NCBI GenBank assembly: GCA_002715965.1
Contig: PBAL01000086.1
Coordinates: forward strand, 1 to 64,000
Length of the DNA stretch: 64,000 nucleotides
Source: Verrucomicrobiales bacterium
GTDB lineage: Bacteria > Verrucomicrobiota > Verrucomicrobiia > Limisphaerales > JAYPXF01
Reading direction: 5' to 3'
In this document: positions 25,836 to 34,969 of the stretch, piece after piece
Layout of the letters: the number at the start of each line of letters is the position of its first letter
How positions within the stretch are numbered: the first letter of the stretch is position 1
Position numbers and translations under genes: made by a program
The notes under the pieces: model-generated
What the model was told of the DNA's origin: nothing
Database searches by the model: none
The model's input: the letters and a program-made list of their open reading frames with translations, nothing else

Positions 25836-25869
25836 TTACCAGCGCGAAAATAGTTGTTATAATTTCGCG
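25836..25869 (+). promoter_or_regulatory. Candidate lepB promoter with an overlapping palindrome
   Basis: A perfect TATAAT (25858-25863) has a TTACCA 16 bases upstream (25836-25841). The 7-bp inverted repeat CGCGAAA (25843-25849) / TTTCGCG (25863-25869) brackets the -10 region and could be an operator. The transcript would have a ~130-base leader before lepB. Confidence 0.4.
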
Positions 25870-25999
25870 TCAATCACCAACCGTGGCCTGTCCGATGCTG
25901 TTCAGAAACAATGCCAACTTTGGTTGGAGGCACAGATCCAGCCAACTCCTTCGGACGTGACTTTGAACGTTTCAGGCGTTCCTCTATCCAACAAGACCA

Positions 26000-26728
26000 G
26001 TGAGTTCAGAAGAATCCCAGCAAGAGAACAATGAGAAGAAACAACCTCGCTCGACTAGGCAGGTCTGGAACGAATGGGGCAAACCATTGCTGTGGTTCTT
26101 TGCGATCATGTGCGTCGTGCGCTCCGCCGTGGCGGATTGGAACGATGTTCCGACCGGATCGATGAATCCCGCGATTTTCGAAGGCGACCGGGTGTGGGTG
26201 AACAAGCTTGCCTACGATCTCAAAATTCCCTTCACCAAGGTTCAAATCGCCACATGGGATTCCCCGCGTCGGGGAGACGTGGTGGTGTTCTTTTCCCCGG
26301 AAGATGGCACACGCATGATCAAGCGCGTCATCGGATTGCCTGGTGACGAGATCGCACTGTTTCACAACACGCTCGTCATCAACGGCGAACGCGCCACCTA
26401 CAAACGAGTGCCTCCGAACGAATCCCCCCTGCCCCCGAACAAGCAGAACCACTGGCGTGAATTTGCGGTGGAGACAATCTTCAACAATGAGCGCGTCGTC
26501 ATGGCCACTCCGAGGACCAAAGCCCACCACACCTTCCAACCGGTGAAAGTCCCTGACGGACACTATCTCATGCTCGGTGACAATCGGGATCTCAGCGCGG
26601 ACTCCAGATACTTCGGATTCGTCCCGGAGGATCACATTGTCGGCCGGGCGACGACGATCGTGCTTTCATTCGACCGCGAGAATTCGTGGAGCCCGCGCTG
26701 GGACCGGTTCTTCACGGACCTCAAATGA
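26000..26728 (+). CDS. lepB: Signal peptidase I
   Basis: This 242-residue inner-membrane enzyme removes signal peptides from Sec- and Tat-exported proteins, of which this window encodes many. It has one N-terminal membrane helix (residues 29-46). The catalytic Ser54 is in V-P-T-G-S-M-N-P-A-I and the general base Lys108 in R-M-I-K-R-V-I-G-L-P-G-D. Box E, G-D-N-R-D-L-S-A-D-S-R-Y-F-G-F-V, is complete. The start is a GTG (26000), chosen because the hydrophilic head M-S-S-E-E-S-Q-Q-E fits type-I peptidases and the frame has no earlier start. A promoter-like site lies about 140 bases upstream. Confidence 0.94.
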   Translation: MSSEESQQENNEKKQPRSTRQVWNEWGKPLLWFFAIMCVVRSAVADWNDVPTGSMNPAIFEGDRVWVNKLAYDLKIPFTKVQIATWDSPRRGDVVVFFSPEDGTRMIKRVIGLPGDEIALFHNTLVINGERATYKRVPPNESPLPPNKQNHWREFAVETIFNNERVVMATPRTKAHHTFQPVKVPDGHYLMLGDNRDLSADSRYFGFVPEDHIVGRATTIVLSFDRENSWSPRWDRFFTDLK

Positions 26729-26739
26729 AGACAGCACAG

Positions 26740-27750
26740 CTAACGCGCCGACGGTCTCTCGAGATCGGGAACTCTCTCCAACACCTCCGCGAACAGCTTC
26801 GCAATCGCTTCACTGATTTGCCAGAGCGCATGTCGAAAATTTGCCTGCTTCGCCAGCTTCTGCATATCGGGATAGTGCAATCCCAGTGAACGTCGCGTCA
26901 GTTCAGGATGACAGTCCCATCCATGCCTGGTCTCAATCAGTTCAAGCTGCTTGATGATACGAGGAGTTCGAATCACCTGATACCTCCGGTTCTCCTTCAA
27001 GACGGCTCGCGCCAGGTCTTCATGGTTGGGATTCCATGCGTTGGTGAATTCCTCTGCGAGTGCTCCACTTGGCGCGACCGCACGCATATAGTGAAGTTGA
27101 ATATCCTCAACAGGTGTGCGCGCTGCTTCCATGAGGATCTTGTTCCAATCCAGCTTTAATTCCCTTCGGCCCACTTCATGAAAGGCAATCATATCCTGAA
27201 TCGGCCGATTGGCCGGCGTGTATTTGCCCCCGTGCAGCTGAAGATCGACTCCCGGTTGAACGGACTTGATCAGGCTATCGCCAACAATGTGCGCGATCCA
27301 GCCAAGCAGATATGCGAGCGCTCTTTCGTTGCCGGGATGCATTCGCCGGCAATCCTTCACCACTGCCGCACAATAATCGGCAAGGTGATCCCAAGGGACG
27401 GTGTGTTCGCGATCTTCACTTCGCCAACCAAAAACCAGATGCGCGCGACCATAGAAGAGCCGGTGAATTTCACGTGGACGATACCCCTTTCCTCCGTGCT
27501 CCAGCGACCAGAGACGAATCACGCCCCCGGTAATCGGACTCTTCTCCATGCTGGCAGTCCCGTATCCCACTTCGCTGCCAGTATCGACACAGATCGCTTC
27601 CGGCATGGTCTGGACATCGCAACCCAGGTAAGCACCACAGTGATAGCTCGGTTGATTGCGCTCGATGAGCGCTACAATTGGGAGCTTGCGTTTCCTGGCT
27701 GAATCCACGGCCAGAATCGCATACATGGTGTGACCAATCACTCCGCTCAT
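26740..27750 (-). CDS. Uncharacterised helical protein, possibly zinc-dependent phospholipase C-like
   Basis: This 336-residue, mostly helical protein has no signal peptide. His/Asp-rich motifs are spaced as in the S1-P1/zinc-dependent phospholipase C superfamily: G-H-T-M-Y near the N-terminus, F-Y-G-R-A-H-L-V-F-G-W, then D-H-L-A-D-Y, and A-Y-L-L-G-W-I-A-H-I-V-G-D-S-L followed by M-I-A-F-H-E-V-G-R. A metal site is plausible but I cannot align it confidently, so the function is open. It converges with lepB (11 bases between stops) and heads the same way as the GNAT and threonine aldolase genes upstream, with 30- and 24-base gaps, so the three may be one transcript. Confidence 0.6.
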   Translation of the reverse strand: MSGVIGHTMYAILAVDSARKRKLPIVALIERNQPSYHCGAYLGCDVQTMPEAICVDTGSEVGYGTASMEKSPITGGVIRLWSLEHGGKGYRPREIHRLFYGRAHLVFGWRSEDREHTVPWDHLADYCAAVVKDCRRMHPGNERALAYLLGWIAHIVGDSLIKSVQPGVDLQLHGGKYTPANRPIQDMIAFHEVGRRELKLDWNKILMEAARTPVEDIQLHYMRAVAPSGALAEEFTNAWNPNHEDLARAVLKENRRYQVIRTPRIIKQLELIETRHGWDCHPELTRRSLGLHYPDMQKLAKQANFRHALWQISEAIAKLFAEVLERVPDLERPSAR

Positions 27751-27780
27751 TAGTCAGAAGATCCAACGAATCTTGGAAGA

Positions 27781-28251
27781 CTACAAGGCGCGTTCAAAAC
27801 GAAATTCCGAGTAAGGCACTGCGCCGTCATCCATGTCGCGCGTCTCACCTTTCACAAATCCGAAACGGCGGAAGAATTCATGCGCGTGAGCGAATCGGGT
27901 ATCCGACCAAAAGACCACGCGTTCGAATCCCTTCGCGATCGCTTCATCGATCGCCCATTGCATCAGGCGTTTTCCAACGCCATGACCCCGCATGTCTTTG
28001 CGCACATAAAGCCGACGAAACGTTGCCGTCCCGTTTTCCGATGTGGGAAGCACGGCATGAGTGCCGGTGATTCCCGTATCGTCCTCCATGAAAACAAATG
28101 CGCCACCTCGGCCGGCATAAGACGCCTCAGGGTTCATAAGATCCTGGCCTTCTCCCTCCGGGAATACCCGGTCACCAATCTCGCGGAGGCATGAGTCGAT
28201 CAGCTCAACGACTGCTGCAGAGTCTGCATCGGTTACTGGTCGAAGCTTCAT
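27781..28251 (-). CDS. GNAT-family N-acetyltransferase
   Basis: This 156-residue protein starts at MKLRPVTDADSAAVVELIDS, a typical GNAT opening; an upstream Met (28275) would add eight residues. The acetyl-CoA-binding motif A is R-L-Y-V-R-K-D-M-R-G-H-G-V-G-K-R-L (R-x-x-G-x-G pattern), and the final strand F-R-R-F-G-F-V matches motif B. The substrate cannot be deduced. It follows the threonine aldolase gene by 24 bases and probably shares its transcript. Confidence 0.9.
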   Translation of the reverse strand: MKLRPVTDADSAAVVELIDSCLREIGDRVFPEGEGQDLMNPEASYAGRGGAFVFMEDDTGITGTHAVLPTSENGTATFRRLYVRKDMRGHGVGKRLMQWAIDEAIAKGFERVVFWSDTRFAHAHEFFRRFGFVKGETRDMDDGAVPYSEFRFERAL

Positions 28252-28275
28252 TTTGATTCGACGCGCGGCCAGCAA

Positions 28276-29361
28276 TCACAGCTTCCTCGGATCAACGTCG
28301 CTCAAATCGATATCACGAGGTGCCTCAACCAGCAGGCGTTTCGCGTCCGCAATGAACTCGCTCACATCATCTTCTGTCGTGTCCCACGAGCACATCAGCC
28401 GCGCACCGCCTTGTCCGATGAAGGTGTAAAACTTCCATCCCGCCGAACGCATCGCATGCACCAGCCAAGGGGGCATCTCGACAAAAACGGCATTGGCCTG
28501 AGTGGGCCACATGATCTTCAACTCTTCAATCGCTGCCAAACCGTCATGAAGCGCTTTGGCCATCGCGTTGGCATGCCCCGCCCGCCGGATCCATGCGCCG
28601 TCCTGCAACATCCCCACCCAAGGCGCGGACAAGTAGCGCATCTTGGAAGCAAGTTGTCCGCTTTGTTTGCAACGGTAATCAAAATCTTCCGCAAGTTCGC
28701 GATTGAAGAAAACAACCGCATCACCAACAGCGGTTCCGGCCTTCGTTCCCCCAAAGCAGAGAACATCAACACCAACCTGCCAAGTGACTTCCTTCGGCTT
28801 GCATCCGAGTGAAGCAACCGCATTGGCGAAGCGCGCACCGTCCATGTGAAGCTTCAAGTTGAATTGCTTGGTCTTCGTCCAGATCGCCTTCAGGTCATCG
28901 GGCGTATAAACCGTACCCAGTTCAGTCGCCTGAGTCACGCTCACGGCCCTCGGTTTCGGATAGTGAATATCCGTCCGCTTCTTCACCATCTTCTCAATCC
29001 CGGCCGGATCGATTTTCCCTCGCTCGCCTTCAATGAGCAGGACTTTCATCCCGTTGGAAAAGAATTCCGGCGCACCGCATTCATCGGTTTCAACGTGGGC
29101 GGTTTCGTGACAGAGGATACTGTTGTAACTCTGTCCGGTCGAAGCGAGTGAAAGCGAATTGGCCGCAGTTCCGTTGAACACGAAGAACACCTCGCATTCC
29201 ATCTCGAAAGTCTCGCGCAGCAGATCGGCAGCCTTGGCCGTCCATTGATCGTCGCCGTAAGAAACGGCATGTTCCGGATTGGCCTTCTCAAGCGCCGCCC
29301 AAGCTTCGGGACAAACCCCCGAGTAGTTGTCGCTGGCAAAATGCCTGGAGCGTTTTTCCAT
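28276..29361 (-). CDS. ltaE: Low-specificity L-threonine aldolase-like PLP enzyme
   Basis: This 361-residue member of PLP fold type I is expected to cleave L-threonine or allo-threonine to glycine and acetaldehyde. It opens with F-A-S-D-N-Y-S-G-V-C-P-E-A-W, the family N-terminal signature. Further motifs are C-H-E-T-A-H-V-E-T-D-E-C-G-A-P-E, L-H-M-D-G-A-R-F-A-N-A, and F-G-G-T-K-A-G-T, where the Lys binds PLP. It matches the beta-eliminating-lyase family, whose other members act on tyrosine or tryptophan, but the D-G-A-R motif and length favour threonine aldolase. It is probably the first gene of a minus-strand group with the GNAT and helical protein. Confidence 0.9.
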   Translation of the reverse strand: MEKRSRHFASDNYSGVCPEAWAALEKANPEHAVSYGDDQWTAKAADLLRETFEMECEVFFVFNGTAANSLSLASTGQSYNSILCHETAHVETDECGAPEFFSNGMKVLLIEGERGKIDPAGIEKMVKKRTDIHYPKPRAVSVTQATELGTVYTPDDLKAIWTKTKQFNLKLHMDGARFANAVASLGCKPKEVTWQVGVDVLCFGGTKAGTAVGDAVVFFNRELAEDFDYRCKQSGQLASKMRYLSAPWVGMLQDGAWIRRAGHANAMAKALHDGLAAIEELKIMWPTQANAVFVEMPPWLVHAMRSAGWKFYTFIGQGGARLMCSWDTTEDDVSEFIADAKRLLVEAPRDIDLSDVDPRKL

Positions 29362-29449
29362 GCGCGGATTTAAGCGAAGTTATCGAAATTACCGAAGGCA
29401 AAACAACTTGCCAACAATTGCCGATCGAAAATCCTTCGAAAACCGTGTC

Positions 29450-30130
29450 ATGAAACGTGATGAAGGAGATCCCATTCCAGCCTTTGTTCCCGCACTTGCG
29501 GGCCTGTTAATCAAGGCCGAAGACGACAAGGGCGAACCGCTCACCCCGACGAAGTGATCGAACTTCGGGGCAATTCTCACTGCATCATGATGGCGCCTGC
29601 CCGAGCTCGAAAAATGGAGGAAAGCCGGAGCCGTGACATCGAACCCTAAAACATCTGGTACGAATGGCAGCTATTGCGCCGTGAACTGAGCCGCAAACCC
29701 GGCCTCGATCCCGGCCCGAATTTCAACCAGATTCGCAGCACTGATCCGGCTTACCAAAAGTCCATTGAAGATGCCCACGCCACGCTGGATCGGTTCCGCA
29801 AGATGCTCCCAGCCGATGGAAGTCCCGGTATGGGGGGCCATGGTCAAAACGACGGTGATTGAAGGCGAACACAAAGCCTTTATGTGGCTCTTCAATGCCC
29901 GCATCTCGGGCAAGAACTTCGTCGGCACGTTCGTTGAAATCTTAGAGGCCTTCAAACAATACCTGGTCGGAGACGATCTGGAAATTGCCGAAGAAGATCT
30001 CCCGGATTGGTCGTTCAACGACGGTGGTGTGCTGCATGGCGGTTATTCGCTCCGCTACTATCGCTCAATGCTACCGGAGGACGAACGCGCCCAATATAAC
30101 GAGTATATTGGAGTGAAGGAATACGCATGA
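29450..30130 (+). pseudogene. DUF2314-type protein, broken by two frameshifts and a nonsense codon
   Basis: Read in sequence, the gene begins MKRDEGDPIPAFVPALAGLL and needs one extra base in CCCC (near 29548) to pass into D-E-V-I-E-L-R-G-N-S-H-C-I-M-M. It meets an in-frame TAA (29648-29650) within D-I-E-P-stop-N-I-W-Y-E-W-Q, where family members have Glu. It continues to M-L-P-A-D-G-S-P, needs a frame change at GGGGGG (29832-29837), and ends with the DUF2314 domain (E-G-E-H-K-A-F-M-W-L-F-N-A-R-I-S-G-K-N-F-V-G-T...D-G-G-V-L-H-G-G-Y-S-L-R-Y). A substitution nonsense plus two indels indicates real decay. It was probably a cytoplasmic stress- or immunity-type protein; no function is known. Confidence 0.72.
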
Positions 30131-30249
30131 GCGAAGACCCGGGTCTTGCGAACAGTCCGGACCGCCGGCTCGGCATGAGATATGTCCGAAAGTTATGGAT
30201 GAGCGGTTGTGATGGGCAGCCATCAGGGAATGCATTGATTTGATTATGC

Positions 30250-31036
30250 TGTATTTATGACTGCCATCCCGCTTGCTGCGTTCCTCCTGCGCTGCGAAGA
30301 ATTCCGCAATCAGTTTATCCTTCTTCGTTGGATCGTATTCAGGGTGTATCACGTTGAACTTGGGCACGTGTTTCGTGATGTAGCCCTTAAACTTTTCGGG
30401 GTAGTAACGAACCAGCTCGGAGCGTTCGCTCTTCACCGGAACGGTCCATTGGGGAAGAACGTTCGCAGATGATAACCCTTGTCCAGCCAAGCGGTAAATT
30501 CGTACCAACGTTGCACGTCGTCCTCCACTTCGAACTCAGCCAGTTTCACGTCTGAATTATGCAACGCAGTCAGGTCAGACATGCCTGCCCTCGTCGCGAC
30601 CACGCCCAGTCGCAGTGATCTTCCTTGGGCACCTTTATACGCTTCTCAGGATACGGGTAGTTTCGACCAATCGCCGTCGCACTGATGCGTATCCGGTATT
30701 TTCCTTTGTCAGGGACACCGTTTCTGAAGCGGCTGATACCAAGAAACCCTCCCTGATCATGGTGATTCTTGCGCAAGTGCTGGCAGTGACCCGGTTTATC
30801 CAATCCATCGAGCCGGTTGCCGATCCGGCAGAACGGTGCGTTGAACAGCAGCTTTCCCCTTCCCGGCTGCCTGCTCGGATGAACTGCATGCCTGAGATAT
30901 CGATCGGAACCCTTCAGGTAGCGGGCGAGCATCAGCCGCCGACCGCGCGGTCACATCACGTTCCAACAAAGGCAGCGCCATCAGATACACTCAGACCGCG
31001 CAGGAATGTCCGGCGATGAATCAAAGGAGCTTTCAT
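30250..31036 (-). pseudogene. Mosaic remnant of a DUF1552 N-terminus and a DUF1592-type PVC protein
   Basis: From 31036 the minus strand reads M-K-A-P-L-I-H-R-R-T-F-L-R-G-L-S-V-S, the Tat-like start typical of DUF1552 proteins, and after a frame change A-L-P-L-L-E. Then, across further frame changes, it reads Q-G-G-F-L-G-I-S-R-F-R-N-G-V-P-D-K-G-K-Y-R-I-R-I-S-A, then R-L-G-V-V-A-T-R-A-G, then Y-E-F-T-A-W-L-D-K-G-Y-H-L-R-T-F-F-P-N-G-P and R-Y-Y-P-E-K-F-K-G-Y. This resembles the beta-sandwich carbohydrate-binding-like part of DUF1592 proteins. DUF1592 and DUF1552 genes are usually adjacent in this phylum, so the remnant may be a collapsed pair. At least three frame changes are needed; the 3' boundary near 30250 is approximate. 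Confidence 0.6.
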
Positions 31037-31271
31037 GGGATGAGCATTTATTGCCGACGGAGCATCGGATGAAAGATTTGAAATCTGTCTGCGCATTGAC
31101 CTTCCGAGGGCTCGCAATCGCAACGTATTGAACGATGCCACTACGCCCAGTCGAATCGACGCATTGTGTGTCAAATTGTCGCTTTCCCAGACGATTGCTT
31201 CCAACAATCATCCCAAAAAAACCATAAAACACCAGATTCTAGGTGGTACATCCTCTGCATTGAAGTTTCCC

Positions 31272-33866
31272 ATGACTATCGAAAAACTGACGAACAATGC
31301 CCAAACGGCCGTGCGTGACGCACAGTCCCTATCCAACGAACTCCAACATCAGGAACTGGACTGTCCCCACCTACTCATCACCCTTCTTCAACAACCTGAG
31401 AGCCTCACCTCTGTTCTACTCAAGCGCCTGGGCACGGATACCGATTCACTGTTGAGCGACCTGAGAACGCTGTTGGATCAACGCCCAAGAGTCCAAGGCA
31501 GCAACGACACCTACATCAGCAACAATCTCAGGGAGGCATTTGCTGCAGCTGAAAAGGAGGCAAAACAACTCCAAGACGAATACCTCAGCAACGAGCATCT
31601 GCTTCTTGGAATCGTAGCGTCGAGCGACGACAAGACTTCCTCTCTCCTGGGCAATTCCCGAATCACCCGCGAAGCAATCATGCCCGTGCTGACCGAACTT
31701 CGAGCCGGTCAACGGGTCACCGATCAGGACCCTGAATCCAAGTTCCAAACACTTGAGAAATATGGCCAGGATCTCACCGCTCTCGCCCAGTCAGGCAAGA
31801 TTGATCCGGTCATCGGTCGTGACGATGAGATCCGGCGATTGATGCAGGTACTGACACGACGCACCAAAAACAATCCGGTGCTCATCGGCGAACCTGGTGT
31901 CGGGAAGACCGCAATTGTAGAAGGCCTGGCTCGGCGCATCGTCAGCGGAGACGTTCCTGAATCTTTGAAAAACAAACGTCTCGTTGCGATGGATCTGGGT
32001 GCAATGATTGCCGGTGCGAAGTATCGCGGTGAATTCGAAGATCGTTTGAAGGCGTTTCTGAAGGAGGTGACCTCGAGCGAAGGCCGCATCATCCTCTTCA
32101 TCGACGAGTTGCACACCATCGTCGGCGCAGGGAAATCTGAAGGAGCGGTCGATGCAGGCAACCTTCTCAAACCACAACTGGCGCGTGGAGAACTGCGCTG
32201 TGTCGGAGCAAGCACGCTCGACGAATACCGACAACACATTGAAAAGGACCCCGCCCTGGAGCGCCGCTTCCAACCCGTTCATGTGGCCGAACCAAACGTT
32301 GAGTCCACCATCGCGATTCTCCGCGGCCTGAAAGAACGCTACGAGGTCCATCACGGTGTTCGTATCCAGGACGCGGCCATCGTCAGCGCTGCCACACTGT
32401 CCAACCGCTATATTTCCGATCGATTTCTCCCGGACAAGGCCGTCGATCTGATGGACGAAGCCGCATCCCGATTACGCATGGAAATGGATTCCATGCCTAC
32501 CGAAGTGGACCAACTAGAGCGCCAGATCATGCAGCTTGAGATCGAGCGGACTGCATTGAAGAAAGAGAAGGACGACGCCTCCAGAAAGCGACTGGATCTG
32601 CTCGAAAAGGACTTGGCTGACTTGAAGGAAACTGCGACTCGTCTGAAGGCCCAATGGCAAAACGAAAAAGCCGGATTGAACGCCATCGGCATCCTGAATG
32701 AGCGACTGGAACAGGCGAAGCAGGAGATGGAAAACGCCCAGCGCGATGGGGATCTTCAACTGGCCGCTGAGATCCAGTACGGACAGATCCCAGAGCTGCA
32801 GAAGAAGGTCGAGTCCGCTGAAGCCGCCCTCGAAGCCGAGCCGCAAAACTCCCGCCTGCTCTCGCAGGAGGTTACCGACGAGGATATCGCGCGAGTTGTT
32901 GCTTCGTGGACCGGCATCCCAGCCAACAAGATGCTCGAGGGCGAACGCGAAAAGCTCGTCCGCATGGAGAATCGCCTTCAGGAACGTGTGGTTGGCCAGT
33001 CTGAAGCCATCACCGCAGTTTCAAACGCCGTCCGGCGTGCGCGGAGCGGATTGCAGGATCCCGACCGGCCCATCGGTTCGTTCATTTTCCTCGGCCCAAC
33101 CGGTGTTGGAAAAACCGAACTCGCACGCGCCCTCGCTGAATTCCTCTTCGACGACGAGCAGGCCGTGGTTCGCATCGACATGAGCGAATACATGGAGAAA
33201 CACTCCGTCGCGCGCCTGGTCGGCGCCCCTCCCGGATATGTCGGCTACGAAGAAGGCGGACAACTCAGCGAATCCGTTCGTCGTCGCCCGTACTCGGTCG
33301 TGCTGTTCGATGAAATCGAGAAAGCACACCCGGACGTGTTCAATATCCTGCTGCAACTCCTCGACGATGGGCGCCTCACCGACGGCCAAGGCCGCACGGT
33401 GGATTTCCGAAACACCATCGTGATCATGACCAGCAACATCGGCTCACCTGTCATCCAGAACTTCTACGCCAACGGCGAACCAACCGGGAAGCTTCTCGCA
33501 GAGTTGGAAGCCCGTGTAAGCGAGGAACTACGGCAGAGCTTTCGCCCCGAGTTCATCAATCGCATCGACGACAACATCATCTTCCACAGCCTCAATGAAG
33601 GGCACTTGGAGGAGATTGCGGGAATCCAATTGCGACTCATCGAATCGCGGCTGGCTGATCAGAATCTGCGGATCGAAGTCACCGATGACGCTCGCGAACA
33701 CCTTGCCCGCGAAGGCTATGATCCCCAGTTCGGAGCGCGGCCGCTCAAGAGAACGCTTCAGGAACGCATTCTCGATCCGCTCGCCTCGAGATTGCTTGCA
33801 GGTGAGTTCAACACTGGAGACTCCATTCGCATCGACGCAGACCCAGACGGCCTTCAGTTCTCGTGA
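31272..33866 (+). CDS. clpB: ATP-dependent chaperone ClpB
   Basis: This 864-residue disaggregase works with DnaK to rescue aggregated proteins after stress. The start at [20 protein letters not shown] is standard for ClpB; a longer in-frame extension upstream is not conserved-looking. Domains in order are: Clp N-domain (1-145), AAA1 with Walker A G-E-P-G-V-G-K-T (206-213) and Walker B F-I-D-E-L-H, the coiled-coil M-domain (about 400-530, rich in L-E-K/E-R), AAA2 with Walker A G-P-T-G-V-G-K-T (608-615) and [11 protein letters not shown], and the C-terminal D2-small domain with F-G-A-R-P-L-K-R. No CIRCE operator or heat-shock sigma promoter is obvious in the 235 bases upstream, which I find otherwise featureless. 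Confidence 0.97.
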   Translation: MTIEKLTNNAQTAVRDAQSLSNELQHQELDCPHLLITLLQQPESLTSVLLKRLGTDTDSLLSDLRTLLDQRPRVQGSNDTYISNNLREAFAAAEKEAKQLQDEYLSNEHLLLGIVASSDDKTSSLLGNSRITREAIMPVLTELRAGQRVTDQDPESKFQTLEKYGQDLTALAQSGKIDPVIGRDDEIRRLMQVLTRRTKNNPVLIGEPGVGKTAIVEGLARRIVSGDVPESLKNKRLVAMDLGAMIAGAKYRGEFEDRLKAFLKEVTSSEGRIILFIDELHTIVGAGKSEGAVDAGNLLKPQLARGELRCVGASTLDEYRQHIEKDPALERRFQPVHVAEPNVESTIAILRGLKERYEVHHGVRIQDAAIVSAATLSNRYISDRFLPDKAVDLMDEAASRLRMEMDSMPTEVDQLERQIMQLEIERTALKKEKDDASRKRLDLLEKDLADLKETATRLKAQWQNEKAGLNAIGILNERLEQAKQEMENAQRDGDLQLAAEIQYGQIPELQKKVESAEAALEAEPQNSRLLSQEVTDEDIARVVASWTGIPANKMLEGEREKLVRMENRLQERVVGQSEAITAVSNAVRRARSGLQDPDRPIGSFIFLGPTGVGKTELARALAEFLFDDEQAVVRIDMSEYMEKHSVARLVGAPPGYVGYEEGGQLSESVRRRPYSVVLFDEIEKAHPDVFNILLQLLDDGRLTDGQGRTVDFRNTIVIMTSNIGSPVIQNFYANGEPTGKLLAELEARVSEELRQSFRPEFINRIDDNIIFHSLNEGHLEEIAGIQLRLIESRLADQNLRIEVTDDAREHLAREGYDPQFGARPLKRTLQERILDPLASRLLAGEFNTGDSIRIDADPDGLQFS

Positions 33867-33887
33867 AACGGTGCACGTCTCAACGAT

Positions 33888-34250
33888 CTACAGCCTCGGC
33901 TTGGGTGGCTTGCCCACCTCCGCGCAGGGACGAACGCCGCACGCGTTAACCTTGCGCTTGAAGACCTTTTCACCACAAGTCACGACTGACTCGCCGAGAT
34001 TCGGTCCGGCAAACACCACATTGGACAGAGGTCCGCGCTGCGGCTTGTTGATGATCACGTTCACGCGCCCCGGTTGATCACAGACCTGTAGCCCAACCTC
34101 CGTCGCGACATACAGACGACCGCTGCGATCCACGGTCATGCCATCGGCGAAACTGCCAGTTTTGGTATCCGGCAGGTGCAGGTGATGGAACGGCTGCTTG
34201 TATCGCAAGGAACCGACGGGCTTGATCTGGTAAGACCAGACGAATCGACC
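33888..34250 (-). pseudogene. SMP-30/gluconolactonase C-terminal fragment
   Basis: About 120 codons from R-F-V-W-S-Y-Q-I-K-P-V-G-S to the stop at 33888 match the last third of SMP-30/gluconolactonase/LRE-type propellers: H-L-P-D-T-K-T-G-S-F-A-D-G-M-T-V-D-R-S-G-R-L-Y-V-A-T, L-G-V-like Q-V-C-D-Q-P-G-R-V and V-V-F-A-G-P-N-L. The N-terminal two thirds of the propeller are missing; at about 34250 the sequence changes directly to a DUF58 fragment. A single deletion event joining two different genes is the simplest explanation. The fragment alone cannot fold into a full propeller. Confidence 0.75.
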
Positions 34251-34520
34251 GCGACGCACCCATGGCAATGTTCGCACGCAGGTTGCTCTCGTCTTCAAAG
34301 CGCTTGATGTAGAAGCGATCCAACCGGGCGTACACGCGCCAGTCGAGGTTTTTGATGTCATCACCTGCCGTCTGCTCGCGATAACCCGAGAACTCGGGAG
34401 AAAGTCCATGCAGGGAGTGCGATGCAGGCCGGAAATGGCCCCCTGCATCACCCGCACGGTTCGCAGTCCGAGACTGCGGATCTGCGCCAGCAGCTCAGGC
34501 TGCAAATACCCTTTGGACAT
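34251..34520 (-). pseudogene. DUF58 protein N-terminal fragment
   Basis: The start at 34520 (M-S-K-G-Y-L-Q-P-E-L-L-A-Q-I-R-S-L-G-L-R) overlaps the 3' end of the MoxR fragment by 26 bases, the normal arrangement of a moxR-DUF58 pair. A one-base loss near 34418 shifts the frame, after which L-S-P-E-F-S-G-Y-R-E-Q-T-A-G-D-D-I-K-N-L-D-W and Y-A-R-L-D-R-F-Y-I-K-R-F-E-D-E-S-N-L-R follow. These are the DUF58 signature. The von Willebrand-like remainder is lost at the junction with the SMP-30 fragment near 34250. Confidence 0.75.
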
Positions 34521-34830
34521 CCTTGTTGCGAGCCGACTTGGACTTGTGGGCGGGGACGTGATCAATCAGCTTCGCGATGATGGAATCCGAATCTTCGCCT
34601 TCAGCCTCTATCGTGTAATTCAAGACCAGGCGATGGCGAAGGACCGGAGTAGCGCGCGCCTGGACGTCTTCCAAGGCAACCTCCTGACGACCGTTCAAAG
34701 CGGCACGCGCCTTGGAAGCCTGGATGAGCGACTGACCGCCACGGGGACCGATGCCCCAAAGCACCAGGCGCTTCACGAAGTCCGGGGCGGCCGGGCTGTC
34801 CTTGCGCGAGGCGCGCACTGCCGCCCGAAC
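34495..34830 (-). pseudogene. MoxR-type AAA ATPase C-terminal fragment
   Basis: The frame reads A-A-P-D-F-V-K-R-L-V-L-W-G-I-G-P-R-G-G-Q-S-L, then A-K-A-like S-K-A-R-A-A-L-N-G-R, V-A-L-E-D-V-Q-A and P-V-L-R-H-R-L-V-L-N-Y. This is the lid domain at the end of MoxR proteins. Walker A and B are absent; homology fades upstream of about 34830 and nothing MoxR-like is found before the next gene. With the DUF58 fragment downstream, this is what remains of a moxR-DUF58 operon after loss of both flanks. Confidence 0.78.
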
Positions 34831-34969
34831 TGTAGGAGTATCGAATGCCACCCTCAGGTATGCGACAGATTTCAAGATATCGAACCGCCCGTTGAATCGT
34901 GGACTTCGGCACGGTGTTTCGAACGCCTCAAGCCCCGGAATACTTCAACAAAAATGGAAGCGCCTCGAA

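Noticed and set aside
31128-31271. 48-codon upstream extension of clpB
   Set aside because: ClpB proteins begin at the M-T-I-E-K-L-T position; the extra residues are not ClpB-like.
31037-31271. CIRCE or sigma-32 promoter before clpB
   Set aside because: I looked for TTAGCACTC-N9-GAGTGCTAA and CTTGAA/CCCCAT patterns and found none.
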